From Pelagibacterium nitratireducens (lineage in GTDB: Bacteria; Pseudomonadota; Alphaproteobacteria; Rhizobiales; Devosiaceae), in the NCBI RefSeq assembly GCF_037044555.1, contig NZ_CP146275.1:2584501-2648500 (forward strand): DNA of 64,000 nucleotides, written 5' to 3'. The position numbers and the translations under genes are program-made. Positions 16,508 to 26,326 of this stretch are shown here, piece after piece; the first letter of the stretch is position 1; every line of letters begins with the position of its first letter. The notes beneath the pieces were generated by a model, which had not been told where the DNA came from, did not search any database, and saw only the letters and a list, made by a program, of their open reading frames with translations.

Positions 16508-17923
16508 CTAGCCTGCGGGAAAGGTAATGACAGCCCTGGCGCCGGGCGCATTGTCCTCAAAGCGGATATCGCCCCTGTGCAACCGCACAACCGCCGAGAC
16601 AAGCGCAAGTCCCAGCCCGGCCCCCGGTTCGGTACGACTGGTTTCCAGCCGCGCGAAGCGTTCAAAGACCCGTGCACGATCGGCCTCGGGTATGCCCGGC
16701 CCCCGGTCAGCAACTTCAATGATGATCCTCCCCGCTTCGCGGCGGGCGGAAATCGATATGCCGCCGCCTTCGGTGCTCCGACCGTACTTTATGGCATTTT
16801 CGACAAGATTTACAAGGGCTTGACCGATGAGTTCGCGATTTGCGTCAAGCGTGATTCCAGGAGTGATGGCGGTTTGCAGCGTGATCCCGGCGTCCTCGGC
16901 CACCGGGGTGTAGAGTTCGGCCACATCGGCCACCACTTCACTCAGGTCGATATCGGAAAACGCCCCGGTCGAGGTCCCCGCCTCGGCCCGGGCAATGAGC
17001 AGCAGCGCGTTGAAGGTGCGAATGAGCTGGTCGGATTCGGCGATGGAGGTTTCGAGCGCCACCCGCCGCGCTTCGGGATCGGGATTGCGCAACGCCGCCT
17101 CGGCCTTGTTGCGCAGCCGGGTCAATGGGGTCTTGAGGTCGTGGGCGACATTGTCTGTCACTTCCTTGAGCCCGGCCATCAGCCGCTCGATGCGTTCGAG
17201 CATGGCGTTGAGGCTGGTGGCCACCGCGTCGAATTCGTCATTGCGGCCGGTCACCGGCACGCGCTCGGACAGATTGCCCGACATGATCTTGTTGGAGGTG
17301 TCGGTAATGGCGTCGATGCGGCGCAGCACGTAGCGTGCGGTCAACCCGCCTGCCAAAACCGACAGCACCACGATGCCGATAACGCCGCCGAAAAAGGTCC
17401 GCAGGATGATGGCGTTAAAGCCGCGCCGCTCGCCGACGTCGCGGCCGATAATCAGCCGCAGCCCGTTGGGCAGTTCAAGCGATTCCACCATGGCCGTGCC
17501 GCTCGTGGGCACGGAGTCCTCCGGCCCGCCGTAGATTTCCCGGCCGCGCTCGTAATTGAGTTCGTAGCGTCCGGGCTCGGCGAGGACGATGGCGGGAAAG
17601 TCGGTGACGTTACCGGCGATCATGACGCCGGTGGGGTCGCCGAGATAATAGATTCCCGGTCCAGGTCTGTCGGCCAGCCTTTGGACGGCGAAGGCGACGG
17701 CCCGCACGCCCGACTGGTTGGCGAGCAGGCGAATCTGGGCAATTTCGCGTTCGACATCGCGCAATTGCTCGCGCTGGATCTGGATAGCGCTCTGATAGGC
17801 GATCAGGCCCAGAAGGACGATGGCAAAGCCCACAAAAATCGCGATGAACATCGCCGTGAGCCGGACCGTCGTGGTTCGCCACAAGGAGCGCAGACGAAAC
17901 GGTCTGGGCGTCGCGTCAGTCAC
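16508..17923 (-). CDS. two-component sensor histidine kinase (OmpR partner type)
   Basis: A 471-residue classical kinase with membrane segments at about 20-45 and 172-196 flanking a periplasmic sensor loop. A HAMP domain (about 196-250) is followed by the H-box NVAHDLKTPLTRLRNK with His261 as phosphorylation site and an ATPase domain with NLVENAIKYGR, DRGPGIP and GAGLGLALVSAVV. Its start overlaps the end of the response regulator gene by 8 bp, showing a coupled pair. Together with degP upstream, the context suggests an envelope-stress circuit. The actual signal is unknown. Confidence 0.93.
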   Translation of the reverse strand: MTDATPRPFRLRSLWRTTTVRLTAMFIAIFVGFAIVLLGLIAYQSAIQIQREQLRDVEREIAQIRLLANQSGVRAVAFAVQRLADRPGPGIYYLGDPTGVMIAGNVTDFPAIVLAEPGRYELNYERGREIYGGPEDSVPTSGTAMVESLELPNGLRLIIGRDVGERRGFNAIILRTFFGGVIGIVVLSVLAGGLTARYVLRRIDAITDTSNKIMSGNLSERVPVTGRNDEFDAVATSLNAMLERIERLMAGLKEVTDNVAHDLKTPLTRLRNKAEAALRNPDPEARRVALETSIAESDQLIRTFNALLLIARAEAGTSTGAFSDIDLSEVVADVAELYTPVAEDAGITLQTAITPGITLDANRELIGQALVNLVENAIKYGRSTEGGGISISARREAGRIIIEVADRGPGIPEADRARVFERFARLETSRTEPGAGLGLALVSAVVRLHRGDIRFEDNAPGARAVITFPAG

Positions 17924-18587
17924 GGATCATGTACCCCGCGCCGCGCACGGTCTGGAGCAGCTGGCGCTGATGGCCCTTGTCCACCTTGCCGCGCAGGCGC
18001 GACATATGCACGTCGATCACATTGGTCTGGGGGTCGAAGTGATAATCCCAGACATTTTCGAGCAGCATGGTGCGGGTGACGACGCGCCCTGCGTTTTTCA
18101 TGAGATATTCGAGGAGGCGAAATTCGCGGGGCTGCAGAATTATGGTTTCCCCTGCCCGCTCGACCTTGCGCGATAGCCGATCGAGGGTCAGATCGCCCAC
18201 CTGATAGGATGTCGCGGCCTCGCTTGGGGCAGAGCGGCGCGCCATGACCTCGATACGGGCCAGAAGTTCGGAAAAGGCGTAGGGCTTGACCAGATAATCG
18301 TCACCACCAGCGCGCAGTCCGGTGACCCGGTCATCGACCTCGCCAAGGGCCGAGAGGATGAGAACGGGGGTGTTGTCGTCTTCGGCCCGCAACGATTCGA
18401 TGATCGAAAGGCCATCGCGGCGCGGCAGCATGCGGTCGACGATCAGCACGTCATATTCCATGCCCGAAGCCATGGCGTAGCCGGTCTCGCCATCGCTGGC
18501 ATGATGGGTGACATGACCGCATTCATCGAGCGCCTGAATGAGATAGGTGGCCGCTTCGCGGTCGTCTTCGATGAGCAGTATTTTCAC
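17916..18587 (-). CDS. OmpR-family response regulator
   Basis: From a GTG start the product is 223 residues, the normal family length: a receiver domain with acidic pocket EDD (7-9), phosphoacceptor Asp51 in VLIVDRMLP and Lys in LVKPYAFSELLAR, then a winged-helix DNA-binding domain ending AGYMIRD. The frame stays open about 96 codons upstream but that stretch overlaps degP and its terminator, so GTG at 18587 just before KILLIEDD is preferred. It lies 58 bp downstream of degP with a terminator between, and overlaps its kinase partner. Confidence 0.93.
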   Translation of the reverse strand: MKILLIEDDREAATYLIQALDECGHVTHHASDGETGYAMASGMEYDVLIVDRMLPRRDGLSIIESLRAEDDNTPVLILSALGEVDDRVTGLRAGGDDYLVKPYAFSELLARIEVMARRSAPSEAATSYQVGDLTLDRLSRKVERAGETIILQPREFRLLEYLMKNAGRVVTRTMLLENVWDYHFDPQTNVIDVHMSRLRGKVDKGHQRQLLQTVRGAGYMIRD

Positions 18588-18602
18588 TCTTGGCGCCCCC
18601 GC

Positions 18603-18636
18603 AAAAGGAGGGCCGGCCCGAGTCCCGGGTCGGCCC
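18603..18636 (-). terminator. Rho-independent terminator after degP
   Basis: On the minus strand, GGGCCGACCCG and CGGGCCGGCCC form an 11-bp stem with one wobble pair (18610-18636), followed by TCC then TTTT. It lies just after the protease stop codon and before the response regulator start, so it may attenuate rather than fully separate the two. Confidence 0.7.
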
Positions 18637-18645
18637 AAATGGCTC

Positions 18646-20166
18646 TTATTCCTCTGCGCTAAGAGGCACCCCGACAAAGCGGACCACCCCATCGCGGCTG
18701 ATGCGGAGCGAGATCGCCGACTTGCCCTGTTCGGTGGCTGCGTCGATTGCCGCGACAAAATCGTCGGGGGTCGACACAACGCCGCCATTGGCCTGCTCGA
18801 TGACATCACCACGGATGATGCCGCTGTTGGCTGCCAAAGAGTCCGGCTCGACCGACGCAACGACGATTCCGTCACCCTCGGGGTTGGCCATCACGGAAAG
18901 ACCGATCTCCGAACCCGTGGCCTGGGGTTCTTCAGGCTCTGGCTGTTCGGCAGACGCAGGGGCTTCGGGCTCTTCATCCTCAAGACGGTCGAGACTAACC
19001 GAGATGTCGATTTCCTCGCCGTTGCGAATGATGCCGAGTTCGACAGTGGAACCTGGCGAGCGCTGCGAAATGACACGCGAAAGATCGCGACCCGATTCGA
19101 CACCCTCACCATCGACCGAAACGATGACGTCACCGGACTGAACGCCGGCGTCACTGGCCGGAGCGCCTTCGATCGGCTGAGTGACCAGAGCACCATTGGT
19201 GTTGGCGAGACCCAACGCATCGGAAAGATCCTGATTGAGATCCTGCAGCGACACGCCAAGGAACCCGCGCGTTACAACACCGTCCTCACGCAACTGCGAG
19301 ATCACATCGGTCGCAACCGAGGCGGGAATGGCGAACGCAATACCCACATTGCCACCGGACGGTGAGAAGATCGCGGTGTTGACGCCGACCACTTCTCCTT
19401 GGGTGTTGAACGAGGGACCGCCCGAGTTGCCGCGGTTCACGGCAGCGTCGATCTGCAGGAAGTCGTCATAGGCCGATGCGTTGATGTCCCGGCCACGCGC
19501 CGAAACGATACCCGCCGTCACCGTTCCACCGAGTCCGAAGGGATTGCCCACCGCGACGACCCAGTCGCCAACGCGAGCCTCATCGGCGGAAAATTCGACA
19601 TAGGGCAGATCGTCCCGGTCGTCCTGGACCTTGAGCAGGGCCAGATCGGTTCGCGGATCGGTGCCAACGATATCGACAGCCAGTTCGGTATCATCCTCGA
19701 GCAGCACCGTCACTTCGGTCGCATCCTGCACGACGTGGTTGTTGGTCACGATGTAGCCGTCGGCCGAGATGATGAAGCCCGAGCCAACGGCCTGCATGAA
19801 ATCACGCGGGCGGTTGGGCCGCTCCGGATTTGGCGCATTGAAGGGCTCTTCGAACTGGTCGAAGAACCGGCGAAGGGGGTGGTCTTCGGGCAGATCCGGG
19901 AACTCGAACTCGAAGTTGGGGCCACGCTGGATCTGCTGAACGGGAACCTCGGCGCTGACCTGCACGGAAACGACGGCCGGCGAAACCGACTCGACCAGAT
20001 CGGCGAAACCGCTCATCGGGGGCGATCCCACATCGGTTCCAACCTGTTGGGCAATTGCGGGCTGGGTGTTCACGAAGCCGGCGCCAAGCGTACCTGCCGC
20101 GACAGTCATTGCCATTGCAGATGCGGCGATCCACTTGCGCTTCGGGGTAGAAAGCATGTTGGACAT
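18646..20166 (-). CDS. degP: Do-family periplasmic serine protease
   Basis: The 506-residue protein has a signal sequence (about residues 1-40, ending AIAQ), a trypsin-like domain with the complete triad His144 (TNNHVV), Asp174 (RTDLALLKV) and Ser248 (NRGNSGGP), then two PDZ domains (about 275-370 and 410-500). The linker between the PDZ domains is acidic and Pro/Glu-rich. DegP/HtrA proteins degrade or refold damaged envelope proteins. It precedes a two-component pair and glnE, the usual Rhizobiales order. The symbol marks the Do/DegP family; DegQ-like function cannot be excluded. Confidence 0.93.
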   Translation of the reverse strand: MSNMLSTPKRKWIAASAMAMTVAAGTLGAGFVNTQPAIAQQVGTDVGSPPMSGFADLVESVSPAVVSVQVSAEVPVQQIQRGPNFEFEFPDLPEDHPLRRFFDQFEEPFNAPNPERPNRPRDFMQAVGSGFIISADGYIVTNNHVVQDATEVTVLLEDDTELAVDIVGTDPRTDLALLKVQDDRDDLPYVEFSADEARVGDWVVAVGNPFGLGGTVTAGIVSARGRDINASAYDDFLQIDAAVNRGNSGGPSFNTQGEVVGVNTAIFSPSGGNVGIAFAIPASVATDVISQLREDGVVTRGFLGVSLQDLNQDLSDALGLANTNGALVTQPIEGAPASDAGVQSGDVIVSVDGEGVESGRDLSRVISQRSPGSTVELGIIRNGEEIDISVSLDRLEDEEPEAPASAEQPEPEEPQATGSEIGLSVMANPEGDGIVVASVEPDSLAANSGIIRGDVIEQANGGVVSTPDDFVAAIDAATEQGKSAISLRISRDGVVRFVGVPLSAEE

Positions 20167-20317
20167 GTTGGAAAGATCCTCTCAGTTACAGACAGTTTGT
20201 TTCTGCTGCTGGCGTCTATGTAATACGCGCGGGCTTTCCGCACAGTTGCACGCGAATTAAATCTTGGTAATGGAGCGGGCCGAATTGTGGCCGGACGACC
20301 CCGCCGATAGGGCGGCT

Positions 20318-21076
20318 CTAGCCCCAGACCGCCTGTCGCAGCATTTCGAGCGCCATCAGGGTCAGAATGGTCTTGAACCCCCGGCGGAATGTAACCTCGG
20401 ATACCCGATCCAGGATGCGGCTGCCCACGATGGTTCCGGCAAAGCCGGTCAGGATCATGGCCAGCACCACGGGCAGATATTGCGCAAATGCAAACCCGAA
20501 AAATGTGAAAGTTGCGACCTTGGCAATGTTGTTGAGCGTCATCAGGCTTGCCTGAGTGGCGATCAACTGACGGCGATCATCGAGCTTGCGCAGAAAATTG
20601 GCGACCAGGGGCCCTACCGCCCCAACGAACATGCCGACCCCACCGATGATCGTGCCCGCGGCGAAATTTGCAATCGGCCCACGTCCGGTCACACGTGGTT
20701 GGGGCACCCAGACGCAATAGAGGATGAACAGCCCGATCACCCCCTGAAACAGGGCCTCGGGGATCGATACGGCGAGGCTGCCGCCCAGAACGATGCCCAG
20801 CACGCTGCCCGCCCCGAACCAGGCCATCAGATGCCACTGTATATGGGCGCGCTGGATAATGGCGCGGCCGCCATTGGATCCAAGCTGGACGAGCCCATGG
20901 ACTGGAATCACCACAGCGGGCGGAAACACCAGTCCCAACGTTGCCAACATGGCAATCCCGCCGCCCAGAGAGAACATCGCGGTTATCATCGATGTGATGA
21001 AGCTGACGGCGATCAGCGCCAGCGCTATGGGCAAGGACAGGCCATCGGGCAAGAGCTGAACGGCGTCGAAATTCAT
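20318..21076 (-). CDS. TauE/SafE-family sulfite exporter-like permease
   Basis: A 252-residue membrane protein with about eight hydrophobic segments and the family's glycine-rich repeats FSLGGGIAMLATLGLVFPP near the N-terminus and VGAVGPLVANFLRK in the second half. The start at 21076 has a GGGAG site 8 bases upstream; the 16-codon upstream extension looks non-coding. TauE/SafE proteins export sulfite, sulfoacetate or other organic anions. It lies about 90 bp downstream of ccmH on the same strand, but a role in cytochrome maturation is not implied. Confidence 0.88.
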   Translation of the reverse strand: MNFDAVQLLPDGLSLPIALALIAVSFITSMITAMFSLGGGIAMLATLGLVFPPAVVIPVHGLVQLGSNGGRAIIQRAHIQWHLMAWFGAGSVLGIVLGGSLAVSIPEALFQGVIGLFILYCVWVPQPRVTGRGPIANFAAGTIIGGVGMFVGAVGPLVANFLRKLDDRRQLIATQASLMTLNNIAKVATFTFFGFAFAQYLPVVLAMILTGFAGTIVGSRILDRVSEVTFRRGFKTILTLMALEMLRQAVWG

Positions 21077-21169
21077 ATGGCAGGCTCCCTGCCCCTTGAT
21101 GGCAGAGCCCGCGCGCAAGAACAAGCGCGCTGGTTGGCCGGATTTCCGCGCTGTGGGAAAACGTGCGCC

Positions 21170-21634
21170 TCAGCTCTTGCGGAGCCTTTCGAGGGCGCTT
21201 TCCTCTTCCGCAGAGAGCCCCGATTTGCCCGTGACCGTCTTGCGGCGGCGGATGGCCCATATGGCCAGACCGATCAGCCCGCCGCCCAGCAGAATGGGTG
21301 TTGCGACCCACAGGATGATCGTGTGCCCGGCAAAAACCGGATTGAGCAGCACGAACTCGCCGTAGCGCGCCACGACGAAATCATAGACTTCCGTGTCTGT
21401 GTCGCCCGCCACCAGCCGGTCGCGCACCAGCAGCCGCAGGTCGCGGGCCAGTTCGGCGTCGGAATCGTCAATCGACTGGTTTTGGCACACAAGGCAGCGC
21501 AGATTGCCCGAAATCGAGCGCGCCCGCTGTTCGAGCACGGGATTGTCGAGCACTTCGTCGGGCTGTACGGCGCCGGCTGTCATCGGCACCAAGAGCGCCA
21601 GCAGCGTGGCCAGGGCAAGGACGAAACGCTTCAC
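21170..21634 (-). CDS. ccmH: cytochrome c maturation protein CcmH
   Basis: The 154-residue protein has an N-terminal signal (ending in MTAGAVQP), the redox motif LRCLVCQNQSIDDSDAELARDLR with its CxxC pair near residue 47, and one membrane anchor near residues 103-125. CcmH keeps apocytochrome cysteines reduced for heme ligation by CcmF. The start overlaps the stop of ccmF by 4 bp, so the two are translationally coupled. Confidence 0.95.
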   Translation of the reverse strand: MKRFVLALATLLALLVPMTAGAVQPDEVLDNPVLEQRARSISGNLRCLVCQNQSIDDSDAELARDLRLLVRDRLVAGDTDTEVYDFVVARYGEFVLLNPVFAGHTIILWVATPILLGGGLIGLAIWAIRRRKTVTGKSGLSAEEESALERLRKS

Positions 21635-23607
21635 TGGCCCGCCTCCGCCGGCTTGGCTTTGGCCCTGGCAGGTGCGCCGATCCGCATGCGCCGGTCACTC
21701 AGCGAGAGGAACCCGGCTCCCGCCATCAGGACGGCGCCCAGCCATATCAGCAGTACGAAAGGCTTGTGCCAGAGGCGCACGACCCTACCGTCATCGCCGA
21801 AACGCTCGCCAAATTGCACATACATCTGGCTGAACCCGTAAGTCGCGATCCCCGCCTCGGTGGTCGGTGTGCCGCTGACCGCATAAACGCGGCGCTCGGA
21901 GGTCAATTGCCGGTCACCGCCCCAGGGTGCATCGATCCCGAACGTGCCCTGATCGGCGGTGAAGTTAGGCCCCTCAAAATGGGCCTCACCCTCATAGGTG
22001 ATCGAATAGCCCGCGATCTCGGCGGTTTCCCCGGCCTGCATCGACGTGACGGTTTCGGTCTGGAACGCCGTGGCGCAGACAATGCCGATCACCGACACGC
22101 CAACGCCGAAATGGGCGATGGAGGTGGACCATGCGGTCTTGGGCAGGCCCTTGAGTCGCTGCCAGCTTTGCGCCCACTTTACCTTGCCGATCGCGGCACG
22201 TTCGGCCAGTTCGGCGATGGCGCCGACCATGACCCAGATGCCGATGCCGAGCCCGATGGGCGCGAGTGAAATCGGAAAGCCCAGAAAGCCGAAGACCACG
22301 AGGGTCAGAACCAGCGTTACGATAATCGCGCCAAAGAGCCGCTGGCCCACGGCAACCAGATCCCCCCTCTTCCAGGCGAGGAACGGGCCAAACGGGATCA
22401 GCAGCAGCAGCGGCACCATCAGCGCGCCGAACGTCAGATCGAAGAAAGGCGCTCCGACCGTGATGCGCGCGCCGGTCAGGGCTTCGAGGACCAGCGGATA
22501 GAGCGTGCCGATCAGAACGCCCGCCGTGGCCGCCGAGAGAAACAGATTGTTCAAAATCAGCGCGCCCTCGCGGCTGATCGGTGCAAACAGGCCGCCATGG
22601 CGCAGCGTGGACGCGCGCAGGGCAAACAACGTGAAGGCCCCGCCGATAAACGCCGCGAGCATGGCAAGGATTATGATTCCGCGCGTTGGGTCCGAGGCAA
22701 ACGAATGCACCGAGGTCAGGATCCCCGAGCGCACCAGGAACGTGCCAAGCAGGCTGAGCGAGAATGTGATGATGGCAAGAAAGATCGTCCAGATCTTCAG
22801 CGCATTGCGCTTTTCCATGACGACGGCCGAATGAAGCAGGGCGGTGCCGGCCAGCCAGGGCATGAAGCTGGCGTTTTCCACCGGATCCCAGAACCACCAG
22901 CCGCCCCAGCCCAGTTCGTAATAGGCCCAATACGAACCCATGGCGATCCCGAGCGTCAGGAACGACCAGCTTGCCAGCGTCCATGGCCGCACCCAGCGCG
23001 CCCAGGCTGCATCGATCCGCCCCGATACCAGCGCAGCCACAGCAAAGGAAAAGCAGATCGAAAAACCCACATAGCCCAGATAGAGCAGCGGAGGATGGAT
23101 GGCGAGGCCGATGTCCTGGAGGACCGGATTGAGTTCGGTTCCGTTGAACGGCGCCGGATCGAGCCGCCAGAACGGGTTAGATGTGAACAGTACGAACCCC
23201 GAAAACGCGGCGACCATCAACCCCTGATTGGAAAGCACCAGCGTCTTGAGCTCGTTGGGCAGGTTGCGCCCGAACGCGGCCACCGCCGCCCCGAACAGGG
23301 TCAGGATGACCACAAAGAGCAGCATGGAGCCTTCGTGGTTTCCCCAGGTGGAGGTGATCTTGTAAAGCATGGGCTGGAGCGAATGGGAGTGCTCGACCAC
23401 CAGCCGCACCGAAAAATCGTCGACGGCAAAAGCCGAAAGCAGTGCGGCAAAGGCCAACCCGACCAGCGCGAACTGCAATATCGCCGCCTGGGAAACGAAC
23501 CGTTGCGCCAACTCGCTCTGCCGCCAGAAGGCAAAGCCCGCTCCCGCCTGTACGATGGCCAGAACGAAGGCCAGAACGAAGGCAAAATGTCCCAGTTCGA
23601 TGGTCAC
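21631..23607 (-). CDS. ccmF: cytochrome c heme lyase subunit CcmF
   Basis: A 658-residue polytopic membrane protein with the tryptophan-rich WWD motif GWGGWWFWDPVENASFMPWL near residue 235, which presents heme, and flanking conserved His residues such as in NQGLMV..AIHPPLLYLGYVG. It joins heme covalently to apocytochrome c in the periplasm, with CcmH and CcmI. It lies 6 bp after ccmE. Length is normal for the family. Confidence 0.97.
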   Translation of the reverse strand: MTIELGHFAFVLAFVLAIVQAGAGFAFWRQSELAQRFVSQAAILQFALVGLAFAALLSAFAVDDFSVRLVVEHSHSLQPMLYKITSTWGNHEGSMLLFVVILTLFGAAVAAFGRNLPNELKTLVLSNQGLMVAAFSGFVLFTSNPFWRLDPAPFNGTELNPVLQDIGLAIHPPLLYLGYVGFSICFSFAVAALVSGRIDAAWARWVRPWTLASWSFLTLGIAMGSYWAYYELGWGGWWFWDPVENASFMPWLAGTALLHSAVVMEKRNALKIWTIFLAIITFSLSLLGTFLVRSGILTSVHSFASDPTRGIIILAMLAAFIGGAFTLFALRASTLRHGGLFAPISREGALILNNLFLSAATAGVLIGTLYPLVLEALTGARITVGAPFFDLTFGALMVPLLLLIPFGPFLAWKRGDLVAVGQRLFGAIIVTLVLTLVVFGFLGFPISLAPIGLGIGIWVMVGAIAELAERAAIGKVKWAQSWQRLKGLPKTAWSTSIAHFGVGVSVIGIVCATAFQTETVTSMQAGETAEIAGYSITYEGEAHFEGPNFTADQGTFGIDAPWGGDRQLTSERRVYAVSGTPTTEAGIATYGFSQMYVQFGERFGDDGRVVRLWHKPFVLLIWLGAVLMAGAGFLSLSDRRMRIGAPARAKAKPAEAGQ

Positions 23608-23613
23608 GCTGCG

Positions 23614-24057
23614 CTATCCTTCCTCGCCCTGCCAGACGCCTTGCGCGCGCAGCGAATCGGCGACCTCACGGGGCATGTAGGTTTCGTCATGCTTGGCGAG
23701 CACGTTGGTCGCCAGAAACGTGCCATCGGGCTGCACGCTGCCCTCGGCCACCACGCCCTGTCCCTCGCGAAACAGGTCGGGCAGGATGCCGGTATAGCGC
23801 GCTGTCATCTCTCCGGCCCCGTCATGGACGACGAAAACATTGTTTTCCCCATCCTGTTGCCAGCTGTCCTCGAGCACAAGCCCCCCCAGCCGGATGGGCG
23901 TGCCGGGGGAAATTCCCGCTTCGGCGATCTCGGTGGGTGAATAGAAAAACACGATCTGGTCGCGCAGGGCCGTCAGGATCAGGCCCGCTGCCAGGGCGAG
24001 AACGACACCGAGGCCGGCAATGACGCCGAGACGTTTCTGTTTGCGTGTCCAGGCCAT
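23614..24057 (-). CDS. ccmE: cytochrome c maturation heme chaperone CcmE
   Basis: The 147-residue protein has one N-terminal membrane anchor (about 10-32) and the family motif LAKHDETYMP near residue 121, whose His forms the transient covalent bond to heme. It carries heme from CcmC to CcmF. Neighbours ccmI (4 bp upstream) and ccmF confirm the assignment. CcmABCD and CcmG are not in the window. Confidence 0.97.
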   Translation of the reverse strand: MAWTRKQKRLGVIAGLGVVLALAAGLILTALRDQIVFFYSPTEIAEAGISPGTPIRLGGLVLEDSWQQDGENNVFVVHDGAGEMTARYTGILPDLFREGQGVVAEGSVQPDGTFLATNVLAKHDETYMPREVADSLRAQGVWQGEEG

Positions 24058-24061
24058 CGCC

Positions 24062-25144
24062 TTACTCCATCAATCCGGTTTCGCGCCCGAAATCTTCCAG
24101 CGCCAGTCTTTCCTGCCCCGAAAGTGCGGCAAGACCGCGTTCGACATCGGCGCGTGCCGCTTGTTCGCCATCGAGTTCGATGCGCGAGCGGACCAATTGT
24201 ATCCATTCGGCCGCGCTACCACCTTCATCGTATAGCCGCGCGGCGAGCCCATCGACCATGCCGCGGATCATCACATCCATTGTGGCATCCGGCTCGCTGT
24301 CGCCAAGCGTTCCGCTTTCAAGCCCGGCCTGTGCGGCCACCAGCCCCGAGCGCGCCGTGTCGATCCAGGCTTCCTCGCCCGTCGCAAGACCGAGCAATTG
24401 GTTCCAGAGCGCCACGGCCTCCTCATATTGGCCCGTTTGGGTCAATTGGCCAGCCAGATAAAAACGCGAACGGACATGGATCGGATCGGCTTCGACCGCG
24501 CTGCGCAAGAGCGTCATCGCTTCGGCGTCGGCCACCCCGTCATTGCCCAGTATCAAGGCCTCGGCCAGGTTGGTTTCACGGTCTGCCGTGGGCGGTTCGA
24601 GCGCGAGGACGCGTCGCCAGGCATTGGCTGCTTCGGCAAAGCGTCCCTGTTCCATATAGATCGGCGCCAGAACCAGCCAGCCGCGCACATCGTCGGGCGT
24701 CTGCTCCATCTGCGCTTCGACAGTGGCAACGGCCGCCTCGATATCGCTGGCCGATATCTGGGCTGGCTGCTCGCGTTCGGCCAACGGCAGGGCCGGCAGG
24801 TCGGCCCGCCCGATCCAGGCGTAAAGCCCCAGACTGGCCACGGCGACAACCGGCAGGGCCGCCAGCATTACTGCCCGTCCGCTGAACCCGCCCTTTTTGC
24901 CTCCGGCTTCCTTTTCCTGAGCCATCACTTCACGCGCCAGTTCGGCCCTGGCCGCTGTCGCTTCATCGGCCGAAAGCCGGCCGGCGGTCAGATCGCGCTC
25001 GATCCCATCGAGCTGATGGCGGAAAAAGGCTCGCGCCGCATCGGGGCTTTCGCCCGTGGGTTCGGAGCGCGGTGCACCGCGCAGCCCGGCGCCAAGCACA
25101 CCCAGGCATGCCAGAACCAGCAATATCGCGAAAATCCAGAACAA
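24062..25144 (-). CDS. ccmI: cytochrome c maturation TPR protein CcmI
   Basis: The 360-residue protein starts with a membrane helix (MFWIFAILLVLACLGVLGAGL), has a cytoplasmic loop with RAFFRHQLDGIERDL, a second helix near residues 93-112, and periplasmic TPR repeats around 145-260, including DVRGWLVLAPIYMEQGRFAEAANAW. CcmI chaperones apocytochrome c to the CcmFH lyase. It is the first gene of the ccmI-E-F-H run. Confidence 0.94.
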   Translation of the reverse strand: MFWIFAILLVLACLGVLGAGLRGAPRSEPTGESPDAARAFFRHQLDGIERDLTAGRLSADEATAARAELAREVMAQEKEAGGKKGGFSGRAVMLAALPVVAVASLGLYAWIGRADLPALPLAEREQPAQISASDIEAAVATVEAQMEQTPDDVRGWLVLAPIYMEQGRFAEAANAWRRVLALEPPTADRETNLAEALILGNDGVADAEAMTLLRSAVEADPIHVRSRFYLAGQLTQTGQYEEAVALWNQLLGLATGEEAWIDTARSGLVAAQAGLESGTLGDSEPDATMDVMIRGMVDGLAARLYDEGGSAAEWIQLVRSRIELDGEQAARADVERGLAALSGQERLALEDFGRETGLME

Positions 25145-25267
25145 GTGTGAGACTAACCCTTGAAAACCAATGAGATGCCGTTTCTATAGGCCAAATTCGC
25201 GCAGATTGCAGTCGGCGATTGGCGCGCGCTTTGCCGCACCGCAGAGTAAGGGCCGGACGGGACGGAC

Positions 25268-26326
25268 ATGACCGAGCAAGTCAAAACCATTGCCGTGGTC
25301 GGCGCCTCCCCGTTTGCGTGGCTTCTAGCAGGGCTTTTGGCTTCTGACCATTCACGAGCAATTGTGCTGCTCAGCCCGCCGCCCAATCCCTACGCCCTGC
25401 GCGCCCTGCCCTCGCTTTCGCTCGCCCCGGTGACACGCCCGCAAACCTGGTCGATGCTTCTCGGTCACGCACGGCCCGCAGTGCGGCGCCTGTCGCGCAT
25501 CGTGCCCACAATCGGCGAGCGTATCGACGTTCGCATGTTCGCCCGATCCCCCGAGGCGTCCACGGCGTTGAGCCATATGCGCCATATCGCCGACGGATTT
25601 GGCTATCCCGCCGATCCGGTTGAAAAGACACCCCTTGGCACAAGCGTCGGACTGCGCGATGTCCGGATGATCGATGCCGGTGCGCTCCACGCTGCCGCGC
25701 CGTCGTGGCTCACCGCGGCCAATGTCGCCGTGCTCAATTCCATGGACGGCCTCAAGATCAGACGCGATGGCAGCGCGCGGTTTGGCACGACGGCGATCGA
25801 TCAGGTGATTCTGGCCGATGACGATGCAATCGTTCAATGGCTGGACCCCGATGAAATCGGCACCTTCGCCCGCCTCGAGACCTGGACCGGCGTCGAAACC
25901 GCTCCCCAAAGGCATGCGCGCTACCGGGCGGGGTTCGATCTCGATACCGGAGCGGTCTTTGCCCAGGCAAGCGACGGCGTCGTTCGCGCCGCGGCGCGCA
26001 ATGACGATGGAAAGGCGCTGACCCGCATTGCCGATTGCCTGACGCTGGACCCTGCGCCGCGACTTGCCGCCCAATCGGGGTTTACGCGGCTGTGTTCCCA
26101 TGATGGCGCCCCGGTTCTCGGCCCCACGCGCCGTGGCAAACTGTTTGTCGTCGCCGGGCTCGGCGTACTCGATCTGGTCCTTGCGCCTCTGGTCGCCGGC
26201 ATCATTTCGGAGCGGGCAAGCGGGGTCGAGGTGGAATGGGCAGCGGCGCATGGCGCCGACCTGCGCCAGCCCCGGCGCGAAGTCGCCGAATTTCATCCCG
26301 GGCGCCTTGCCGGGGGCGCCCCATGA
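25268..26326 (+). CDS. degenerate DAO-like flavoprotein, partner of the next gene
   Basis: The 352-residue protein starts with a weak nucleotide-binding strand-helix (TIAVVGASPFAWLLAGLLA, lacking the full GxGxxG). Its C-terminus DGAPVLGPTRRGKLFVVAGLGVLDLVLAPLVAGII resembles the D-amino-acid oxidase-type closing motif, which binds FAD in sarcosine oxidase beta and relatives. The middle is too divergent to assign. It overlaps the next gene by 4 bp (ATGA), and that gene encodes a sarcosine-oxidase-alpha-like protein, so the two very likely form one heteromeric flavoenzyme. Whether it still binds FAD is open. Substrate unknown. Confidence 0.7.
   Translation: MTEQVKTIAVVGASPFAWLLAGLLASDHSRAIVLLSPPPNPYALRALPSLSLAPVTRPQTWSMLLGHARPAVRRLSRIVPTIGERIDVRMFARSPEASTALSHMRHIADGFGYPADPVEKTPLGTSVGLRDVRMIDAGALHAAAPSWLTAANVAVLNSMDGLKIRRDGSARFGTTAIDQVILADDDAIVQWLDPDEIGTFARLETWTGVETAPQRHARYRAGFDLDTGAVFAQASDGVVRAAARNDDGKALTRIADCLTLDPAPRLAAQSGFTRLCSHDGAPVLGPTRRGKLFVVAGLGVLDLVLAPLVAGIISERASGVEVEWAAAHGADLRQPRREVAEFHPGRLAGGAP

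Noticed and set aside
18588..18875. N-terminal extension of the OmpR-type regulator
   Set aside because: It would overlap degP and its terminator and add about 96 residues before the receiver domain, which normally begins at residue 1-5.
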